NCBI GenBank assembly: GCA_961205875.1
Contig: OY540817.1
Coordinates: 3,755,001 to 3,819,000, forward strand
Direction of reading: 5' to 3'
Length of the DNA: 64,000 bases
DNA from: Sialis fuliginosa
Taxonomy: Eukaryota > Arthropoda > Insecta > Megaloptera > Sialidae
The translations under genes and the position numbers were made by a program. This document shows, in pieces, positions 57,942 through 64,000 of the stretch (its first letter is position 1; each line of letters begins with the position of its first letter). The notes beneath the pieces were generated by a model. That model worked only from the letters and a program-made list of their open reading frames with translations, made no database searches and was not told where the DNA came from.

Positions 57942-59697
57942 ATTATTATATTGAATTAATTAATATCTATAGATTCGTAATAACTTAGTTTCTGATATAA
58001 TGTTTTTTTCGAATATTAACTACTTATATACCGGCCATTTTTGAATAAATTCAAATAAGCTACATCACAATGACATGTCGCAATGTGAGTTATTTTGTAT
58101 AAAAAAAACTCGAAAAATATCAAATTTGAGTAATTTGAGTAGATATAAGAAAAATAAAAAATCGTTTTTTTTCGTTATTTGGTTTTATAGTAATAAACAA
58201 AAAGTATGACTCGTATCAATGGTGGCTATAAGTACTTTAGGTACTGGAGGGTCCGAGTTAAATATTAAATATTATAAATTTTAATGTTTACCCATCTAAC
58301 AGTTGAGTTATGTGTATTTATTATTAACCAAAATTGATTTTTCGTTGGTTTCACGATCATAAAATTACACCAATTCAAACTAGAGACGCTCATAGTTAGA
58401 ATTCTGACAACCCAAATCATCAAACAGCCGTATTTTCTCATTTTATCAATAAATATCATTAAATATACACAGTAGTGGGCTGTACTCTGTTAAATTATTC
58501 TATAATTTGTGAGCTCTTATTTGTTCTTATTATTGACCGTTTTCATATACGGTATTATTTTTATAAATAAACAATATAATAACATATAATTAACATTCAT
58601 TTTTTTATTTAACTTTTGTTAAAAAATTTATAGCTCACATATTATTACATAATGTTCAATTTTAATGCTTACTAAAAATAATATATTAATGAATTTTTGA
58701 ATAAATCACGTCACTGCCGGTGTGACTAAAAATGGCGGTACTGTCATAACTCTTACTGGAGTGACTCTAATTTAAACAAGATGGACTAGATTCATTACTC
58801 AGTTTTTGCCCATTAGTCACGTGTAAATAAAAATAAAAACATTTTTTTTATTTGACATAATAATACCATGAAAATATTGCATGCAAGGAATAATAAACAT
58901 ATTCAAGAATAACGAAAGTAAATATTTAAAATCGATTTATAAAAGAGGGCAAACGGCCACCGGAATTTCCTGCTGGAAATAGCGTTTATATAATACAATA
59001 GGTGAGTCGTCAAACAATATATTATTATTCAAAATTGTGGCAAGTTCATGTCTGTATTGACCTGTATATTGTGATTTTCAGAATATTTTAGATTCAAACG
59101 TGCATACAACATCGAATTTTAATTTTTCTATTCCTGTTGAAATATTTAGAAGATTTTTTGTTATCGGGCCCCTAAGCTTCAAGGCCTCGAAATTTATTTA
59201 TATTTTACGTAAATATTTATAATTTATATTTTCTTACATAACTAACCAATTTTGTAGATTTTCTAGTATTTTATAATATATACGAGTAAAGGTTAGGTTA
59301 CTTTAATTTAGGAAATTATTGATATTTACATTGTAAATTTAAAGGACAATAAGAATTGGCTAAAATATTGATTATAACATTTAGCTTTAACTAACAAACA
59401 GAGCAAGTTCAGAAAAACGTGCTAATAGTAAAAACCGCTGAAACATCAGCAATCTTTACGCGAAACCCTTGCGAAACGAGTGCACGTTCACTGCTTTACC
59501 ATAGGCGTTATTAGAAAGTTCAAGGGGACTGATAATTTGTTTATTTTTAGAAAAATTTAATTGGTCAATAAATATTATCAATGCAATTAATAAAATTGGT
59601 ATAAAAATTATATATACAGTGAATCTTCGACATAATGCTCCCGTTTATAACGCATTTTTGCAATGGTCCCGACCACGACACGTAAATATCCGGGAAA
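57942..59697. other. AT-rich DNA, nothing recognised
   Basis: No exon or bounded repeat was identified. The short minus frame at 58,265 lacks support. Confidence 0.45.
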
Positions 59698-60055
59698 AAA
59701 TGTCAGATCTGAAGTGATCAAATCAGATCTTGTTAGATCTGCATTTTGAGACATATTTTTTCACTGGTTTTTGATCTGTGGAGACCTGCAAAGATCTACA
59801 ACGATTTACAAAGATTTCTACAGATCGTGATAGAGATTGAATCGTTGAAAATTCATGAAATGTCAACGTTGAAAGTTCATGAATTTTCAACGATACAACG
59901 ATCTTTGTAAATCGTTGTAGATTGTTGTTGATCTTTGTAGATCGTTGTGAATCTTTGCAGGTCTCCACAGATGAAAACCAGTGAAAAAATATAATGTCTC
60001 AAAATGTAGATCTATCACGATCTGCTTTGATCACTTTAGGTCATTTCAGATACAA
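59698..60055. repeat. Palindromic element with GATC-phased repeats
   Basis: The left arm (TCAGATCTGAAGTGATCAAA; TTTTTTCACTGGTTTTTGAT; GAGACCTGCAAAGATCTACA) pairs with the right arm (GCAGGTCTCCACAGATGAAA; CTTTGATCACTTTAGGTCAT). The centre holds units of GATCTTTGTAGATCGTTGT and TTCATGAATTTTCAACG. The 81-codon minus frame is read through these repeats. Confidence 0.75.
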
Positions 60056-60279
60056 ATATTCCCGTTTTTTAACTTGCAAAAGTTTGTTAATACCTTTTGT
60101 GTTGACAACGAAAACTTTTTGTCAAAATTCTTCAAATCAACTTCGCAAAATGTGATGAAAATAAAGTGTTGAAACCAACAAGATTTAGCGAAGACTTGAA
60201 ATTCCGGGTTCAACTCTCCGTTCTATTCTTAAAAATCGTCAAGAAATCGAGAAAAATGCTTCAAGTACATAATTTACAT

Positions 60280-60493
60280 CATAGGTGTCCAATCTTTTGA
60301 ACCTTCTGGGCTGCATAGCAGACATTTTAATAAATTTAGATAGGAAAAATAAAACTGAAGACCTTTTTTTTTTAGTTCTACTGCTTTCAATATAATTTTA
60401 TTATTATAAATTTTTTTAAATTATCCACGCGGGCCGCACCGAGAACCCTCGAGGGCCGCATGTGGCCCGCGGGCCGCAGGTTGGACAAGCTTG
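60280..60493. mobile_element. hAT-like MITE with GC-rich end
   Basis: 8-bp flanks ATTTACAT (60,272-60,279) and ATCTACAT (60,494-60,501) differ at one base. The right end, CGCGGGCCGCAGGTTGGACA then AGCTTG, is of a type known from hAT elements. The left end GGTGTCCAATC is its diverged inverse. Confidence 0.75.
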
Positions 60494-60590
60494 ATCTACA
60501 TATCGTAGGTATACAATTTCATTTTTTATATTATAATAAAATTATGATTCTACATTTAAACATATTCTTACGAAAAATATATATTTTGTA

Positions 60591-60805
60591 TACAAGTCTT
60601 GAGGCTTCCGCGGTGGTCTTGATATAGATCTTGGCTTCTGGGTGTAAGCCGCGTCGGTTTGGTCGTGTTATCGGCCAACGTTTCGTCACACATTGCAGTG
60701 GACATCTTCTAGAAGAGCTCTGAAGATGTCCACTGCAATGTGTGACGAAACGTTGGCCGATAACACGACCAAACCGACGCGGCTTACACCCAGAAGCCAA
60801 GATCT
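60591..60805. mobile_element. Palindromic insertion with perfect 14-bp target duplication
   Basis: The 14-bp direct repeat ATATATATTTTGTA (60,577-60,590 and 60,806-60,819) is perfect. The two arms, each containing GATGTCCACTGCAATGTGTG, CGAAACGTTGGCCGATAACA and GCGGCTTACACCCAGAAGCC, are reverse complements around AGAAGAGCTC near 60,712. The left arm has an extra cap, GTCTTGAGGCTTCCGCGGTG. CTGAAGA...CGAAAC spacing recalls a hammerhead ribozyme core, as found in ends of Penelope-like elements (hypothesis). Confidence 0.85.
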
Positions 60806-60819
60806 ATATATATTTTGTA

Positions 60820-61869
60820 ATTTATTTCCCGCCTATTGCGCTATTCCGTTTATAATACGTTTTTGATTCGATCCGTTTAAGAGCGTTATAACGAAGTTTC
60901 ACTGTAAGTGTTTATTTATCAATAACTGTTTATTTAAATCGACCTTGCACCCGCCCTAGAAAAATGCCACTGGCGCTTATGGCTGTAGCTGTTATCAATA
61001 CACGGTGGTTTCAATAACTTTACAAGATAAGCAAATTCGTGTTTTGTCTCCAAACAAACATCTCTCTTGTTGCAGATACAGCACATTACCAGTTGTAAAA
61101 ATGTGTAGAAAAATACCTATCGTTAACCGTGACCGTTGTCGTGTGACTTGGTTACTTTTAAGTCATATGTACTAGCGAGGTTCGCGTATATATAAAAAAT
61201 GTAATTATTACGTAATTTAAATCAATAAAACAAATTCAATATTTACATAGCTACACAAAAAAAAGTGCGGAGCCAAAAAAGCGACCTATATGCCATTGTA
61301 GTATTGGTCGAGCATAGTCGAAATCCTATTTTTTGGGGTATGTTCTATATAATCCCCCTCCCTCTCAAATGTATTGTATTATTTAATTTGCTTTTGATTT
61401 CATAAAAAAATTTTTTTTGTGGGGTCTGGAGTACTCACTGTGACAAACGTTTCCCCTAAAAATAATTCAAATCGGTGCATTTTTACAATAGTTATCGTGA
61501 ACGAAAGAAAATTTTACATTCAGACACACACACACACACAGCCGTCATGCGGAAATCAACTTTTCTTTACGTTTTGAAGTAAGTACAATCAGAATTTGCT
61601 CTTATCTCGTACACGATTTTTCGACGGTATTACAATACTTCCATTTCTTCAGAACATGTAAGTAAAAATAAATGTTGACTGTTCCTAAGTTCTTAAAAAT
61701 AATTATTTAATATAATAGATAAAATCGAAATTTTAACGCACCTGAATATTTTTTCATTCATTTTTAATTTTGTGACAATTTTAATCTAAATCTAAATTTA
61801 CGCAAATGTCAAAATGACATTTAACATATCCAAGCAAATATCAATTTAGAAAAACAAAACACGAATTAT
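60820..61869. repeat. AT-rich DNA with a dispersed repeat
   Basis: Positions 61,425-61,640 (GAGTACTCACTGTGACAAAC; AATAGTTATCGTGAACGAAA; CATGCGGAAATCAACTTTTC) match 48,895-49,030 inverted. It includes an (AC)n run. No gene. Confidence 0.55.
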
Positions 61870-62225
61870 TAAAATAAATTGAGATAAATCTTTGTAAGGG
61901 AATATTTTACAACAAACGTTGTAGACCCATATTATAGGAAATTTAATGCTCTACAAAAAATATTCTATAAAATTTTCACGTAACATGTGTCGTTCTTGAG
62001 ATATCTTGAAAAAATAAATATTTTTGGGTGTCACCCCTCCCCCTTACACACGATTTTGATGATTTTAAAATAGGACCGTCCTCAAGCCAGACCCAACCAT
62101 CCGACCAAGTTTCAATAATATCGGTTCAGTGGTTCATGAGTTATGCGTGTGACAAGGATTCACGGGACAGACAGACGGACGGACAGACAGAATTTTGAAA
62201 TCGGAGAACATTTTTTTTGTCTCAA
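61870..62225 (+). repeat. Dispersed repeat family A copy
   Basis: Colinear with the 41,480 copy up to the GGAC/GACA tandem units, then ends in TTTGAAATCGGAGAACATTT without the AGCTTCTCGTATC end of other copies (internally deleted). The 77-codon frame at 62,143 starts in this repeat. Confidence 0.8.
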
Positions 62226-62661
62226 TCAAAAATATCCGCACTTTTTCTTGCGAATGCAAGTGCGAATGTTAAAAAAAATGCGAATAATCACTAATAAATA
62301 CACTTATGACGTTGATTGTACGTACGACTGTATCTACACACATCTTGTCGAAGAATTTATGCCATCTCAGCATTAAACATACAACGGACATACGTAGTTA
62401 CACACTTCTCTTTATCTCTGGCTCTAATTTTAGTTACATTGCTAATTAAGATGATGATGAAGCTAGAGGCTGACTAATAATCTTCTTGCAGTTTTAAAAT
62501 GTGTCTGTACGTACATACACATACTAGAGCGTACGGAATTGAAAAAAATGTCCGTGAGATGCGTTTTTAATTGCAATTGTGTATTAATTGTTATGATAAA
62601 TTACGTACATGTAATTTAATAAGACTTATTACATGTAATTCTAGATGTTAGTAAGTATATA
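62226..62661. other. AT-rich DNA, no gene
   Basis: Nothing recognised apart from a short CATGTAATTTAATAAGACTTATTACATGTA palindrome-like stretch near 62,608. Confidence 0.4.
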
Positions 62662-63140
62662 CAGTGCCGGATTAACAACGTAGCAGGAGTAGCAAATGTT
62701 ACGTGCCTCGCGTCTCTGGGGGCCCGCGACTTTGCGGAAAAATATCTCTTATTGGATTTACCACTTAATGGTTGATACGGAGTGTCCAAATCTACAGTAA
62801 TTAATAATTTAAATTTAGGATTTCCGATGTCGATTCGATTTAATCGAAAATCGATTTTTGAATCTTTTGATCTTTTTTTTTGACTTCTTTTATTATTGAA
62901 AGTCGATAGAGGTGATGATCATCCAATTTATTTAAAAAATAGATCCCACTGATATTTTTTATTATGTCGTTAAAAATTTACAGGGAGTGACACCCGCTTA
63001 ATGTGCAAAAAAAATCCTATTGACTTTTTTCGGGGGGAGTGGGTGAAACTATCGATTTACTCCCCGAGTTTCCCCCCCCCCCCTCTAGCGACGGGTCTCA
63101 TTATAACATTTGCTAACATTGCTTGCTTAATCCGGCACTG
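62662..63140. mobile_element. hAT-like element with CAGTGCCGGATTAA ends
   Basis: CAGTGCCGGATTAA and TTAATCCGGCACTG are perfect inverses. No matching 8-bp flank was found, so target duplication is not shown. The interior includes GGGGGCCCGCGACTTTGCGG and a C-rich run near 63,075. Confidence 0.75.
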
Positions 63141-64000
63141 GACTGTTTTCAATATCGTTCGAAGGCCAAAATGAGTAACGCTATAACTATAATTGTGGTA
63201 TGGGTTTTAAAAAAATTAATTAACTCATAATATTTTTATTTAAATCAACAAACTCGATAATATTACGTTAAAAATATAGAAAAATTTCAAACTAATATTT
63301 TTTAGTAAAATTGTATAAAAGTTAAATGGATAACCAATTCCAGGGAATTTATCTGAACACTTTATCGGTTTTTATTTTTAATTGTTGAATTATTAACTAC
63401 TTTTGGTGAATTTAGTACGAGGAAGCACTGTGTATTTACTTGGTTGATGTTTTTTTATCTAATTAATTTTTCAGGATACAAAATACATATCATGTTATTC
63501 TTCAGGATGCAAGCTAAATTTCATCAAGTTCGGTTAAGCGGTTTAGCCGTAAAATGGTAACAGATAGACAGACAGATTTAGTAGGTACTTATATTTTTAA
63601 AGTCAACAAGAGACAAAAAGAAAATGCACTATATAATAAATCGATCTTAAATTAAGTTTTAGTTTTTTTTTTAGTGACATGTATTTTGTAACCCCTTGAG
63701 TTTGTGATTACAAAACAATAGATAGTAAAACATGGTCTGATATCATAAAATAGTTATAATAGTTGTAATGATATTGTGTAAGGCGACCGTAGCGACATCT
63801 ATTGTATAGTGCAGAAATACTCGATTACAATTTTGATTTTTATGTCAAATATACACATGTATTAATTGTTAACACGTATTTTTAATCAATAATGTATTTA
63901 TTAATTAAACTAGAACACATTGTATACAATACTCGGTACATAATAAAATCATTAGGTATAAAATTATGATATGTGTCATGATGAGGGCATGTTGGGTAGG
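63141..64000. repeat. AT-rich DNA with an insect-wide repeat tail
   Basis: Positions 63,455-63,580 (TTTCATCAAGTTCGGTTAAG; GCGGTTTAGCCGTAAAATGG; ACAGATAGACAGACAGATTT) are another copy of the tail at 17,320. No exon recognised to the window end. Confidence 0.55.

Noticed and set aside
59723-59968. 81-codon minus frame
   Set aside because: Produced by the GATC-phased repeats of the palindromic element.

Overview
The window is nuclear DNA of an insect. It is AT-rich, its genes carry GT-AG introns, and it is full of short non-autonomous transposons. Only about 5% of it is protein-coding. Three genes can be reconstructed exon by exon with consistent splice phase. I cannot fix the order: several dispersed repeats look like families common in Lepidoptera and Hemiptera. 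No bacterial, viral or organellar genes were seen, and no open reading frame long enough for a transposase or reverse transcriptase.

Layout. Positions 1-23,360 are almost entirely repeats: hAT-like, mariner/pogo-like and fold-back elements, often nested. They hold one unrecognised candidate coding exon (5,731-5,880, minus). At 23,367-24,807 a tiny first coding exon of an unknown minus-strand gene faces a complete five-exon AN1/UIM zinc-finger gene (ZFAND2/AIRAP family, plus strand) across a 327-bp shared promoter interval. Converging on it from the right is a complete eight-exon malate synthase (25,674-28,993, minus). This is a glyoxylate-cycle enzyme absent from most textbook insects; all expected catalytic residues are present and it ends in a possible peroxisomal signal.

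Positions 29,110-38,000 are nested transposons, including a 2.8-kb fold-back element and a 2.8-kb element with a 9-bp target duplication. Positions 38,267-46,614 (minus) carry five exons of anterior open/Yan (ETV6-like ETS repressor), with PNT domain, ETS domain and a C-terminal tail holding an internal duplication and two PxDLS motifs. Any exon 5' of these was not found, so 46.6-64 kb is probably intron or upstream DNA of this gene, again packed with nested elements.

The genes do not form one pathway. ZFAND2 acts in proteasome/ER protein quality control, malate synthase in two-carbon metabolism, and Yan in receptor-tyrosine-kinase/MAPK-controlled repression. The most notable signals are the intact malate synthase, the duplicated Yan tail with paired SUMO- and CtBP-type motifs, a mobile element in a Yan intron whose ends match the plant Stowaway consensus, and palindromic insertions with long target duplications.
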